Part shown: positions 9,038 to 17,361 of the stretch, one piece after another
Layout: the number at the start of each line of letters is the position of its first letter
How positions within the stretch are numbered: position 1 is the first letter of the stretch
From: Neptuniibacter sp. CAU 1671
GTDB taxonomy: Bacteria; Pseudomonadota; Gammaproteobacteria; Pseudomonadales; Balneatricaceae
Direction of reading: 5' to 3'
DNA length: 64,000 nt
NCBI RefSeq assembly: GCF_029222905.1
Contig: NZ_JARHUE010000001.1
Location: forward strand, 496,001 to 560,000
Translations under genes and position numbers: made by a program
The notes under the pieces: model-generated
Told to the model about the DNA's origin: nothing
Database searches by the model: none
Seen by the model: the letters and a program-made list of their open reading frames with translations, nothing else

Positions 9038-10249
9038 ATGTCCCAGCCACATAGCCCAGCCAATGCTCTCGAAAAAGCCCGCGTCCTGACCGCAGGTCTG
9101 CTCAGTCTGATTCTGATGCTGGGTATTGCGCGTTTTGCCTATACCCCTCTGCTTCCGATCATGATGGATCAAACCGCTCTGGGTGATGCCATGGGTGGCT
9201 GGCTGGCCACCATCAACTATATGGGTTACATGAGCGGCGCCCTGATTGCCGCCAGCATCAGCAACCTGCAACTGAAAGACACTCTCTACCGCATTGGTCT
9301 GGTGGTGGCCCTGGTCACCACCGCCGGTATGGCGTTGAGTGAAAACCTGGTTCTCTGGTCAGTGATGCGTTTTCTGGCCGGTCTGAGCAGTGCTGCGGGT
9401 CTGCTGATTGGATCAGGACTGGTGCTGAACTGGTTGATGCGCAACCACTACCGCAGTGAACTGGGTCTGCACTTCTCCGGTGTGGGACTGGGTATCGCTT
9501 TTGTTTCTGTCGCAGTCATGCTGATGTCTGCCCATTTTAACTGGGCTGAACAATGGTGGTGGCTGACCGCCATCGGCGTGCTGCTGGCTATTCCCGCCTG
9601 GCGCTGGCTGCCACGCCCGCCCAACCACCACATGACTACATCGGGTCAGGCGATGGTGGATACCCCGCCCAGTAAACGTTTTATGCGCCTGATGCTGGCC
9701 GCCTATTTTTGTGCCGGCTATGGCTACGTGATCAGTGCCACCTTTATTGTGGCGATTGTCGAGCGTCAGCCTGCCCTGCAAGGTCAGGGTGAATGGGTCT
9801 TTCTGTTGCTGGGTCTGGCGGCCGCCCCGGCCTGTATTTTCTGGGATCACGTCGCCCGCCGCATTGGAGAACTAAGCGCCCTGCTGATCGCTTATGTAGT
9901 TCAGGTGGCAGGCATTCTGTTACCGGCACTGGATGACAGTCTGACCACCGCCATTCTGAGTGCAGTGCTGTTTGGCGGTACGTTTATCGGTATTGTGAGT
10001 CTGGTGCTGACCATGGCCGGGCGTTTCTACCCCACCAAACCGGCGAAACTGATGGGCAAGATGACCCTGTCCTACGGCGTTGCCCAGATCCTGGGGCCAT
10101 TCTTCACCGGCATACTGGCAGAACAGCTGGGCAGTTATAATCTGGGGCTCTGGCTGGCGGCTGGCTTCACTGTGATGGGCAGCGGCCTGATTCTAGTGCT
10201 GAAAGTGACCAGTGAGCGTGAAAAAGCGGTACTGAACCCCGTCAGTTAA
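9038..10249 (+). CDS. MFS transporter, YbfB/YjiJ family
   Basis: A 403-residue, 12-helix major facilitator. The N-terminal segment LSLILMLGIARFAYTPLLPIM is the signature of the YbfB/YjiJ ('MFS_4') family, with the acidic/basic loop between helices and GGWLATINYMGYMSGALIAA in helix 2. The substrate is unknown; family members are often considered exporters or organic-anion carriers. The start is an ATG 14 bases after TTCTCAAACCGGA. The divergent LysR gene probably regulates it. The downstream AlkC-type gene converges 9 bases beyond its stop. Confidence 0.87.
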   Translation: MSQPHSPANALEKARVLTAGLLSLILMLGIARFAYTPLLPIMMDQTALGDAMGGWLATINYMGYMSGALIAASISNLQLKDTLYRIGLVVALVTTAGMALSENLVLWSVMRFLAGLSSAAGLLIGSGLVLNWLMRNHYRSELGLHFSGVGLGIAFVSVAVMLMSAHFNWAEQWWWLTAIGVLLAIPAWRWLPRPPNHHMTTSGQAMVDTPPSKRFMRLMLAAYFCAGYGYVISATFIVAIVERQPALQGQGEWVFLLLGLAAAPACIFWDHVARRIGELSALLIAYVVQVAGILLPALDDSLTTAILSAVLFGGTFIGIVSLVLTMAGRFYPTKPAKLMGKMTLSYGVAQILGPFFTGILAEQLGSYNLGLWLAAGFTVMGSGLILVLKVTSEREKAVLNPVS

Positions 10250-10257
10250 CATCATCT

Positions 10258-11340
10258 TCAAGAGGTCAGGGTAAATTCGCAACTGGCTTTTTCGCTGCCA
10301 TTCACCCGGATATGCAGCCGATGCAGACCGGGATAATGGCGGCGGGTGGTCATCTCCCGAAAGCTCTGCTGACAACTGAAGAGTACCTGCGATTCCCGAA
10401 CCTCTTTCGCCCGAATCTGGAAGGTTTTGGCCCGGTGCTGCCCATTGGCTTTCATATATTCGATGATATATTCCAGCCGCAGCCTGCCCAGCTCGTCGGC
10501 ATTGGTCTTGAGCGAAAAGCTGAAAGCGAGTGTCTCGCCGATGGCGATTGTCTGCTGACTTAAAACCAGCTCACTGACCTGAATATGCTCGGCATCCGCC
10601 CAGCCAAACAGGTTTAACGCAGCAGGTTCTGCACGTTTGAGCAATGTCCGACAGGCATGACGCAGCAGCCAATCGGTATCTGAATGCTGACCCAACCGGG
10701 GTTCGACCCATGCCAGTACCTTTTGCGGATGATCCTTGGAAATATCATTCAGATTATTCGCCACACTGCGCCTTACATACAGACTCGGATCCTGCTTCAG
10801 ACGATCCAGCAGCGGCAATATCGGTTCAGGATCTTGCCGGAACAGCTTCAGTTCACTGGCCCAGGGCAAACGGGGGCGACAACCCTCGGATGCCAGTCGC
10901 CGCACATGTTCATTCTCATCCTCACTCCAGTCATGCAACACCGAAAGCATGGCGTGTGGGTTTTGTTCCAGAAACGGACGCACCGCAAATTCAGCGGTCG
11001 AAAAGCGGGTCATCCAGTGCAACGCAGGAAGCGAGGTCTCCCAGTCATCCAGGCCATAACACTGTACATAGTCGGGAAAGATCACTGCCGTGTAGCCAGA
11101 AAACTTCGGCGCGACCTGATTCAGCAGCGCAATGGCCTGAGGATAGTCTGCCGGTAAAAACTGATGCAGCGCCTGTGTAATACAACGCATCCGGGCTTTC
11201 AGCTCCAGCGCGTCCCAGCCCGATGACAGCACCGCCTGCTGAAATGCCTCAGCCGGAAATGCGGTCCAGACCCGTTTCAGTTCGGTCGCCACTTGTTCGA
11301 TAAAGTCAGGGGTAAAGAGGTATTTGAGCGGCTCAGCCAT
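10258..11340 (-). CDS. AlkC-type DNA alkylation repair glycosylase with C-terminal Ig-like domain
   Basis: A 360-residue protein. Residues ~20-240 are HEAT-like repeats of the AlkC/AlkD superfamily (for example WSEDENEHVRRLASEGCRPR and DPSLYVRRSVANNLNDISK), the RRLASEGCRPRLPWA segment being characteristic of the AlkC side. Residues ~255-358 form a beta-rich domain (TIAIGETLAFSFSLKT to HRLHIRVNG) like the Ig-like domain appended to AlkC. AlkC excises 3-alkyl purines without base flipping. The gene is 7 bases downstream of srkA and probably co-transcribed, linking a stress kinase with base repair. Confidence 0.83.
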   Translation of the reverse strand: MAEPLKYLFTPDFIEQVATELKRVWTAFPAEAFQQAVLSSGWDALELKARMRCITQALHQFLPADYPQAIALLNQVAPKFSGYTAVIFPDYVQCYGLDDWETSLPALHWMTRFSTAEFAVRPFLEQNPHAMLSVLHDWSEDENEHVRRLASEGCRPRLPWASELKLFRQDPEPILPLLDRLKQDPSLYVRRSVANNLNDISKDHPQKVLAWVEPRLGQHSDTDWLLRHACRTLLKRAEPAALNLFGWADAEHIQVSELVLSQQTIAIGETLAFSFSLKTNADELGRLRLEYIIEYMKANGQHRAKTFQIRAKEVRESQVLFSCQQSFREMTTRRHYPGLHRLHIRVNGSEKASCEFTLTS

Positions 11341-11347
11341 TTTTAAC

Positions 11348-12346
11348 CTACATCAACCTGAGACAGGGTTCATCCAGCGCAGCCAGCTGCTCGCGCAGTT
11401 CCAGAATATGGGTACTCCAGTAACGTACCGAGTTAAACCAGGGGAATGCCATAGGAAACGCCGGATCCTCCCAACGCCGTGCCAGCCAAGCCGAATAATG
11501 CAGCATGCGCAGAGTACGCAGCACTTCCACCAGATTCAGCTCCCGCGGATTGAAATCATGGAACTCGTTATAGCCATCCACAATTTCCGAAAGCTGCAGT
11601 GTTTGCTCCTGACGGTCGCCTGACAATAACATCCAGATGTCCTGAATCGCCGGGGCCATGCGACTGTCATCCATATCAACAAAGTTGACCTGATCATCCC
11701 GCCAGAGAATGTTGCCACCATGACAGTCTCCATGCACCCGGATCAAATCCAGGGCACCAAATTCAGCCAGTCGCCTGTCGATCCGTGCCAGCAGGTCCTG
11801 CGCCAGAGAGTCATAGGCCGGTTTCAGCTCACGCGGAATAAACTGCTCGCTGATCAGGGCCACACTGTCATGACCGAAACTTTGCGCATCCAGTGCTGGC
11901 CGATGTGTGTAGGGTTTACTCGCACCAACCCGGTGGATTCGGCCCAGTACCCGACCCAGATGCAGCAGATGATCCGGGTTAGAGAGTTCCGGCGCATGAC
12001 CACCGCGGCGCGTAAACAGCGCAAACCGCATACCCTGATAGTGAAACAGGCTTGCACCTGAATCATCCCGCAGGGGAGCAACCACAGGCAGCTCCTGTTC
12101 CTCAAGTTCAAAACAGAAATCGTGCTCTTCCTGTATCTGAGCATCACTCCAGCGCTCTGGCCGGTAAAACTTGGCAATCAGCGGTAGTGATTCTTCGATG
12201 CCGACCTGATAAACCCGGTTTTCATAACTGTTAAGCGCCAGAAAGCGGCCATCAGACAGATAACCTTTACTTTCTACCGCATCAAGCAGAAACGAAGGGG
12301 ACAAGACTTCAAAGGGGTGCGCATTGTCGGACATTTTGTTTTCCAT
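11348..12346 (-). CDS. srkA: Stress-response Ser/Thr kinase SrkA (YihE/RdoA family)
   Basis: A 332-residue aminoglycoside-phosphotransferase-like kinase. YENRVYQVGIEESLPLIAKFYRPERW carries the ATP-binding lysine, RVHGDCHGGNILW the catalytic loop Asp, and VNFVDMDDSRMAPAIQDIW the metal-binding DxD region. SrkA is a cytosolic kinase protecting against oxidative and envelope stress in enterobacteria. Two starts are close: ATG at 12346 and ATG at 12334 preceded by GGAAAACAAA; I keep the longer form. It is divergent from the DUF2058 gene, with alkC immediately downstream. Confidence 0.9.
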   Translation of the reverse strand: MENKMSDNAHPFEVLSPSFLLDAVESKGYLSDGRFLALNSYENRVYQVGIEESLPLIAKFYRPERWSDAQIQEEHDFCFELEEQELPVVAPLRDDSGASLFHYQGMRFALFTRRGGHAPELSNPDHLLHLGRVLGRIHRVGASKPYTHRPALDAQSFGHDSVALISEQFIPRELKPAYDSLAQDLLARIDRRLAEFGALDLIRVHGDCHGGNILWRDDQVNFVDMDDSRMAPAIQDIWMLLSGDRQEQTLQLSEIVDGYNEFHDFNPRELNLVEVLRTLRMLHYSAWLARRWEDPAFPMAFPWFNSVRYWSTHILELREQLAALDEPCLRLM

Positions 12347-12411
12347 AGATGATCTGAGGCAAGCCTACGTGGAGAGACTGCGCCCTGCAAGTAGAGTCAT
12401 TTCTCAGGGCT

Positions 12412-12420
12412 TGGTATAGT
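12412..12420 (+). promoter_or_regulatory. Candidate extended -10 promoter
   Basis: TGGTATAGT (TG-n-TATAGT) lies 36 bases ahead of the DUF2058 start. It matches an extended -10 element, and no convincing -35 box is visible. Confidence 0.4.
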
Positions 12421-12455
12421 GAACCCTTCTAAAAACAGCCATCTAGAGAAGATAC

Positions 12456-13010
12456 ATGGCCGGTTCACTCAAAGATCAGCTGCTCAAAGCAGGCCTGGCT
12501 GACCAAAAAAAAGCCAAACAGATCGACACCGAAAAACGCAAACAGAAAAAACAGCAAACCAAAGCCCGCAAGTCAGGTCTGGCACTGGATAACCAGCACG
12601 CTGATCTGCAGGCTAAATTGCAGCAGGAACGGGAAGAAAAACGCGAAAAAGACCGCCTGTTGAACCAGCAACGCGAAGCCGAAAAGCGGGAACGTGAAAT
12701 CACCGCTCAGTGCCGCCAGATGATTCAGCAGCAACAGGTTGTGGTGCCAGACAATGCCGAAGTGGGCTACAACTTTGTCTATGATAAAAAAATTAAAAAA
12801 ATCTATGTCACCGATACACTGCAGCAGCAGCTAAGCCGGGGGCAACTGGCGATTGGTGTTCTGGATGAGAAGTTTTATCTGGTGCCAGACAAGTTTGCCG
12901 ACAAAATCGAACAACGTCGTCCTGAGATGGTGATTCGGATTGAAGCCGAAGAAACCGACGAAGACGATCCTTATGCGGATTTCAAAATCCCTGATGACCT
13001 GATGTGGTAA
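12456..13010 (+). CDS. DUF2058 (YaiL-like) nucleoprotein/polysome-associated protein
   Basis: A 184-residue protein. The N-terminal half is a very charged, Lys/Arg/Gln-rich helix, probably coiled coil (KKAKQIDTEKRKQKKQQTKA and EREEKREKDRLLNQQREAEK). The C-terminal half (YNFVYDKKIKKIYVTDTLQQ) is the conserved DUF2058 core. The E. coli homologue YaiL is described as nucleoid- or polysome-associated; its role is not settled. The start codon follows GAGAAGATAC. No membrane segments. Confidence 0.83.
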   Translation: MAGSLKDQLLKAGLADQKKAKQIDTEKRKQKKQQTKARKSGLALDNQHADLQAKLQQEREEKREKDRLLNQQREAEKREREITAQCRQMIQQQQVVVPDNAEVGYNFVYDKKIKKIYVTDTLQQQLSRGQLAIGVLDEKFYLVPDKFADKIEQRRPEMVIRIEAEETDEDDPYADFKIPDDLMW

Positions 13011-13039
13011 TCACGCCATCTGACCGGAAGTAGGTGACC

Positions 13040-15025
13040 ATGGGCTTCACAATTTTTGAGCAGTTTCTTGTTGTACTCTGTGGAGCCATCGTCGCTACAA
13101 CCCTGTTCAGGCGTCTCAAACAGCCGCCTCTTCTGGCCTACCTGTTTATCGGTTTGCTGGTCGGCCCCTATAGCTTCGGCCTGATTCAGGACGTGCACAG
13201 CATCGAGTTACTGAGTGAGCTGGGCGTAGTCTTCCTGTTGTTCATGCTGGGGCTGGAGTTCTCGTTTGGCCGCATGGTCAGTATGGGCAAAACCGTGTTT
13301 GGCCTGGGCAGTGCCCAGGTGCTGATCACCTCGCTGATGCTGATCGGTCTGTCACTGGCGGCAGGCTTGCCACTGGCATCCGCGCTGGTGCTCGCCGGTG
13401 CCCTCTCCCTCTCCTCCACGGCGGTTGTCAGCCGGGAATTGATTCGCCGCAATCAGCTGGATACCCCCCATGGTGAACTCTCCATCGGCACCCTGATCTT
13501 TCAGGATCTGGCCGCTGTGGTGTTTCTGATTCTGGTACCTGCACTGGGCAGTACCGACGCCCAGATGAACGGTGCCGCCCTGACCCTGAAACTGCTGGAA
13601 GGCTCGCTGCTTCTGGTGGTGCTGTTGGTCGTGGGCCGGATTGTGATGCCGCTTTTACTGCATGAGTCAGCGCGCTCTGCCTCAAGTGATGTGTTTGTTC
13701 TGACCTCACTGGCCGCGGCCCTGTTGGCGGCCTGGATCACCCATGCCGCCGGATTGTCGATGGCACTGGGGGGCTTTCTGGCCGGGATGATGCTGGGTGA
13801 AAGCCACTACCGTTATCAGCTTGAAGCCGATATACGGCCCTTCCGTGACCTTTTACTGGGTCTGTTTTTTGTCTCCGTAGGTATGCAGCTGGATCTGTCC
13901 AGCCTGCAGCAGCACTGGTATTGGGTCCTGATTCTCACGGCCGGGCTGATCATCTCCAAAACCCTGCTGATCAGTATCCTGGGCCGCTTACTTAAGATGG
14001 ACCCGGTTTCATCGCTCAAAGCCGGACTCTGTCTCAGTCAGGGCGGGGAATTCGGTTTTGCCCTGCTGGCGCTGGCACTGGGCAATCAGGTGATTGATCC
14101 TCAGCTCAACGCACTGGCCACCGGTGTGATTGTCTTGAGCATGATGCTCACGCCAATTCTGATGAATCATACGGATCGGCTGGCGTACTGGCTGCACCCT
14201 AAAACGATGACTGAGGTCCGTGAAGAGTTTTCGGTTAACAACCTGCATCAGGCCGGTGAAGGCCTCAGCAGTCATGTGATTATTTGTGGCTTTGGTCGTG
14301 TCGGTCAGGTCATCACCCGTTTTCTGGGGCCGCTGAACATCCCTTATATTGTTATCGATAATGACCCTTTGCGCGTCAGCGAGGCGTCCACCGCCGGTGA
14401 AAAGGTCTGTTACGGCGATGCGCAAAGGGCCGATATTATTGCCGCCGTCGGTGGCGACCGTGCCCGTATGCTGATCCTGACCTTCCCGGAACATGATATC
14501 TCCCTGCATGCGCTCAAACACCTGCGACCACGCTTTCCGGAACTGCCGATTCTGGTACGTACCCGGGATGACAGCCCGCTGGACCTGTTCCAGAGACAGG
14601 GAGCAACAGAAGTGATACCGGAAGCCCTCGAAGGCAGTCTGATGCTGGTTTCACATATTCTTTCGATACTGGGCGTACCACCGGATAGAATCGCCCGACA
14701 AATCGATCAGGTACGTTCTGAGCGCTATCAATTACTGCATGGTTTTTATCATGGCGGGCATTCACAAAAAACCGATGATGAAGGGCAGATGAAAGAGGTG
14801 CTGCACCCGGTTCCGATCTCATCTTTAAGTTATGCCTGTAATAAGACCCTGGCGGACATGAATCTGGGGGTGCTGGAAGTCTCCGTTGCCATGATCCGGC
14901 GCCATGATGATCTCTCGGAACATGCCCCCACTGAGTCAACCCAGCTGTGCGAGGGTGATATTGTCATCCTGCAGGGTCCTGCGGATGCCATTGAAGCCGC
15001 TGAAGACAGGTTACTCAGCGGTTAA
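13040..15025 (+). CDS. CPA2-type cation:proton antiporter with RCK domain (KefB/KefC/YbaL-like)
   Basis: A 661-residue protein. Residues ~1-385 contain about 12 membrane segments with the family's GLELSF-like element (FMLGLEFSF), SLSSTAVVSREL, GTLIFQDLAAV and FFVSVGMQL. Residues ~410-530 form a TrkA-N/RCK nucleotide-binding domain (HVIICGFGRVGQVITRFLG with GxGxxG, then the acidic end VIDNDP), and residues ~575-660 a TrkA-C-like domain. Such proteins exchange K+ or Na+ for H+ and are gated by nucleotides or glutathione adducts. The start is the ATG at 13040 after AGTAGGTGACC; a GTG two codons earlier is possible. Confidence 0.87.
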   Translation: MGFTIFEQFLVVLCGAIVATTLFRRLKQPPLLAYLFIGLLVGPYSFGLIQDVHSIELLSELGVVFLLFMLGLEFSFGRMVSMGKTVFGLGSAQVLITSLMLIGLSLAAGLPLASALVLAGALSLSSTAVVSRELIRRNQLDTPHGELSIGTLIFQDLAAVVFLILVPALGSTDAQMNGAALTLKLLEGSLLLVVLLVVGRIVMPLLLHESARSASSDVFVLTSLAAALLAAWITHAAGLSMALGGFLAGMMLGESHYRYQLEADIRPFRDLLLGLFFVSVGMQLDLSSLQQHWYWVLILTAGLIISKTLLISILGRLLKMDPVSSLKAGLCLSQGGEFGFALLALALGNQVIDPQLNALATGVIVLSMMLTPILMNHTDRLAYWLHPKTMTEVREEFSVNNLHQAGEGLSSHVIICGFGRVGQVITRFLGPLNIPYIVIDNDPLRVSEASTAGEKVCYGDAQRADIIAAVGGDRARMLILTFPEHDISLHALKHLRPRFPELPILVRTRDDSPLDLFQRQGATEVIPEALEGSLMLVSHILSILGVPPDRIARQIDQVRSERYQLLHGFYHGGHSQKTDDEGQMKEVLHPVPISSLSYACNKTLADMNLGVLEVSVAMIRRHDDLSEHAPTESTQLCEGDIVILQGPADAIEAAEDRLLSG

Positions 15026-15223
15026 TTTGAGCGTTTTTAACCCTCTGTAACTAAATTCATACTCTTTTCACCGGGTAATTGCGTCCTGACGGTGTTTTTT
15101 ACCGGCTATCAAACAGTTGAGAACAACTGATTAAAATGCAATCTGAAACTGATTCATAACGCATCAAATACACTGTTATGACGCCGACAACCTCTCTTAC
15201 AGTGAAACAGAGAGGGATTTCAG

Positions 15224-16069
15224 GTGGAAATTTCATGGGCAGGCAGCCCTCCGGTTCTGCATAAATCAGACACCTACCCAGCTGCCGACAGACAATCAGA
15301 CAAAACATCTGAAAACACACAGAAGACTGAAACTGATCGCTTAACTGACCTATCAGCCCGATTAGCTGAAGAAAGTGCCTTCAAACCGGGCGGACAATTA
15401 AATGCGATCAGTCACGCCGAGCGTTTTTCGAGTGCTCAGGCATTTTCGATGGAGATCATGACCCGGGACGGGGATCGCATCACCATCGATTTCAGCCATC
15501 AACAGAGTCAAACCCAGATTGTTGAAGCGGTCAGCAGTAACGGTTATCAGATTGAAGCTGCTGGCATCGAAATCACCGCGGGTAGCCAGTTCAGTTATTC
15601 GGTTACCGGCAACCTGAGCGTAAAAGAACGCCAGGCGATTCAGGCATTGGTCAATGAGATCGGTTTGATTGCCGATGATTTCTTTAACGGCAACATCCAG
15701 AATGCGCTGCAACAGGCTGCCGAAATCGACATGGACAAATCTCAATTGATGGACTTGAATGTAAATATGCGTCAATCACTGACTTACGCTGTCTCAACCG
15801 CGTACACAAGTGTTCAACAATTAGAACAGCCCCCCGGTCATCCCGGCAGACATCTGGGGCAGATAAAAAACAATCTGGAACGCTTCATCAACCGCCCGCA
15901 ATTCGATTTTTTAGAGGAACTGAATCGCTTTACCACTGAACTGATTGACCAACTGGTCCGTCAGGACAGCCGATTCCTGAACAGTGATGCACCGGAGCAA
16001 CAAGTCTTGAGTCAAAACCTTGAGCGACTCGCATCACTGCTTACTCATCAGGAGAGCGCGAACGTTTAG
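15224..16069 (+). CDS. DUF5610-like protein of unknown function
   Basis: A 281-residue soluble, acidic and Gln-rich protein starting at GTG 15224 (AGAGAGGG lies upstream). The N-terminal ~70 residues are low-complexity and probably disordered. The middle (FSMEIMTRDGDRITIDFSHQ and SQFSYSVTGNLSVKERQAIQ) is a beta-alpha region followed by LVNEIGLIADDFFNGNIQNA. This order of 'ExxTxDGDxVTI ... GxLxxxExxAIxxLxxxIxxxAxxFF.G' recurs in gammaproteobacterial DUF5610-type proteins, whose role is unknown. No signal peptide is seen. It stands alone, ended by a strong terminator. Confidence 0.65.
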   Translation: MEISWAGSPPVLHKSDTYPAADRQSDKTSENTQKTETDRLTDLSARLAEESAFKPGGQLNAISHAERFSSAQAFSMEIMTRDGDRITIDFSHQQSQTQIVEAVSSNGYQIEAAGIEITAGSQFSYSVTGNLSVKERQAIQALVNEIGLIADDFFNGNIQNALQQAAEIDMDKSQLMDLNVNMRQSLTYAVSTAYTSVQQLEQPPGHPGRHLGQIKNNLERFINRPQFDFLEELNRFTTELIDQLVRQDSRFLNSDAPEQQVLSQNLERLASLLTHQESANV

Positions 16070-16096
16070 CCCCCTTCAAAACGTTCGTCTGTCTTT

Positions 16097-16125
16097 CAAA
16101 CCGGCCCACTGGCCGGTTTTTTTTA
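16097..16125. terminator. Rho-independent terminator
   Basis: AAACCGGCC-CACT-GGCCGGTTT followed by more T. It lies between the convergent DUF5610-like and ferredoxin-NADP reductase genes; the stem's A-run serves the minus strand too. Confidence 0.85.
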
Positions 16126-16869
16126 CAACCTTGAAAACAGATACTTTTCGCGCTTCAGATTGGCCGGTGTAAATCCGGATGGGGTGAGTAACTTGACGGT
16201 ATCATCCACCATGGCGGGATTGCCGCACAGGTAGATCCGATCCTGCTCAGGATCGGGGGACAGGGCTTGTAGCTGAGTCTGGACATAACCCGCGTATTCA
16301 TCTGCCTGCTGAGGCTCAGCCCGACTGTAACAGGCCCTGAAAACAAATCCCGGATGCTCTGCCGCCATGGCACGAAACTCATCCTCATACAGCAGCTCAG
16401 CGGGCGTCTGCACACCCAGAATAAGCTCAACCGTAAGGTCGCTGTTAGACCTCAGGCGCTCAGCAAGCTGGGATAGCATCGCCCGATAAGGCGCCACTCC
16501 GGCCCCGGTTGCGACCAGAATGTAACGGTGGGGATCAGCCGCAGGTAATATCAGATTACCGAAGGGGCCACTGGCTTCTACCTCAGCCCCCGGTTCAGCT
16601 GTGCGAAAAAACTCACTGGCCGAGCCATCGGGTATCAGGGTAGCCGTGATCCGAAGTTCGCGGTTTTCACGAATATTGTCGCACCGGTTGGCAACACTGT
16701 AGCTGCGGGTTTTGCCACCGGAGGACTCCGGTAGATGGAAAGAGAAAAACTGACCAGGAACATAGGTTACAGGGCTGCCATCAGGTCGCTCAAAGCAGAG
16801 TTCCATGCTGGTAGAAGAGACAAAATGTTTTTCGACCAGACGCAATGGAAACTGATTTTTTTGCAACAT
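16123..16869 (-). CDS. Ferredoxin/flavodoxin--NADP+ reductase
   Basis: A 248-residue FAD/NAD(P)-binding oxidoreductase. TYVPGQFFSFHLP and RSYSVANRCD (RxYS) form the FAD site, ILVATGAGVAPYRAMLSQL the GxGxxP NADP pyrophosphate loop, and RIYLCGNPAMVDD the C-terminal CGNPxM element, with a final aromatic-containing tail. This fits subfamily I FNRs of proteobacteria, which shuttle electrons between NADPH and ferredoxin or flavodoxin. The start is ATG 16869, preceded by GGAGGG; an earlier frame start would add residues without a ribosome-binding site. Upstream lies a small gene in the same orientation, 76 bases away. Confidence 0.86.
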   Translation of the reverse strand: MLQKNQFPLRLVEKHFVSSTSMELCFERPDGSPVTYVPGQFFSFHLPESSGGKTRSYSVANRCDNIRENRELRITATLIPDGSASEFFRTAEPGAEVEASGPFGNLILPAADPHRYILVATGAGVAPYRAMLSQLAERLRSNSDLTVELILGVQTPAELLYEDEFRAMAAEHPGFVFRACYSRAEPQQADEYAGYVQTQLQALSPDPEQDRIYLCGNPAMVDDTVKLLTPSGFTPANLKREKYLFSRL

Positions 16870-16945
16870 GCAGAACCCTCCTTCACTGGACACTATGCTG
16901 TTTGGTCAGCAGCGGCAAAGGCAAGTTCCCGTAATAACGAGGCCG

Positions 16946-17248
16946 TTAGTAACCCAGTTCACTCGGATCGATCACCACGCCCAGTGAGCGTTTTTCGATC
17001 ATGCGGCCTTTGCTGGTTTCCTTGAAACGAAAGGCGACTTTTTTACCCAGCGGTATTTCCAGTGTTTTATCTGCCGACAGGTAAGTATATTCCTCGCCTT
17101 CGATCATCACATGGTGCAGATAGTAGGGCGGCATGCCAACCCACTCATTGAAAGGCCCTTCTGTTCGTACACTCTCTAACACCCCCCGACCTGCGATGGC
17201 TGCAGGTTTTTTAAAACCACGACGGGAACCACGAAACTGACCGGCCAT
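16946..17248 (-). CDS. Small conserved-looking protein of unknown function
   Basis: A 100-residue basic protein starting MAGQFRGSRRGFKKPAAIAG; the ATG at 17248 follows AGGA. The body (VMIEGEEYTYLSADKTLEIP, KKVAFRFKETSKG) reads as a small beta-barrel-like fold, and the Arg/Lys-rich N-terminus could bind nucleic acid. I do not recognise the family and propose no function. It is upstream of the ferredoxin-NADP reductase and divergent from hrpB. Confidence 0.55.
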   Translation of the reverse strand: MAGQFRGSRRGFKKPAAIAGRGVLESVRTEGPFNEWVGMPPYYLHHVMIEGEEYTYLSADKTLEIPLGKKVAFRFKETSKGRMIEKRSLGVVIDPSELGY

Positions 17249-17361
17249 AAGATATCCTGTGAATCCTGAAATCTGCGCCCATTGTAACCAGCGGGCGGGC
17301 AATTGCCAGTGAAACACTTTCTCTTTAAGCTCTGTACTGATTTTTTATCAAACCGAAGCCC

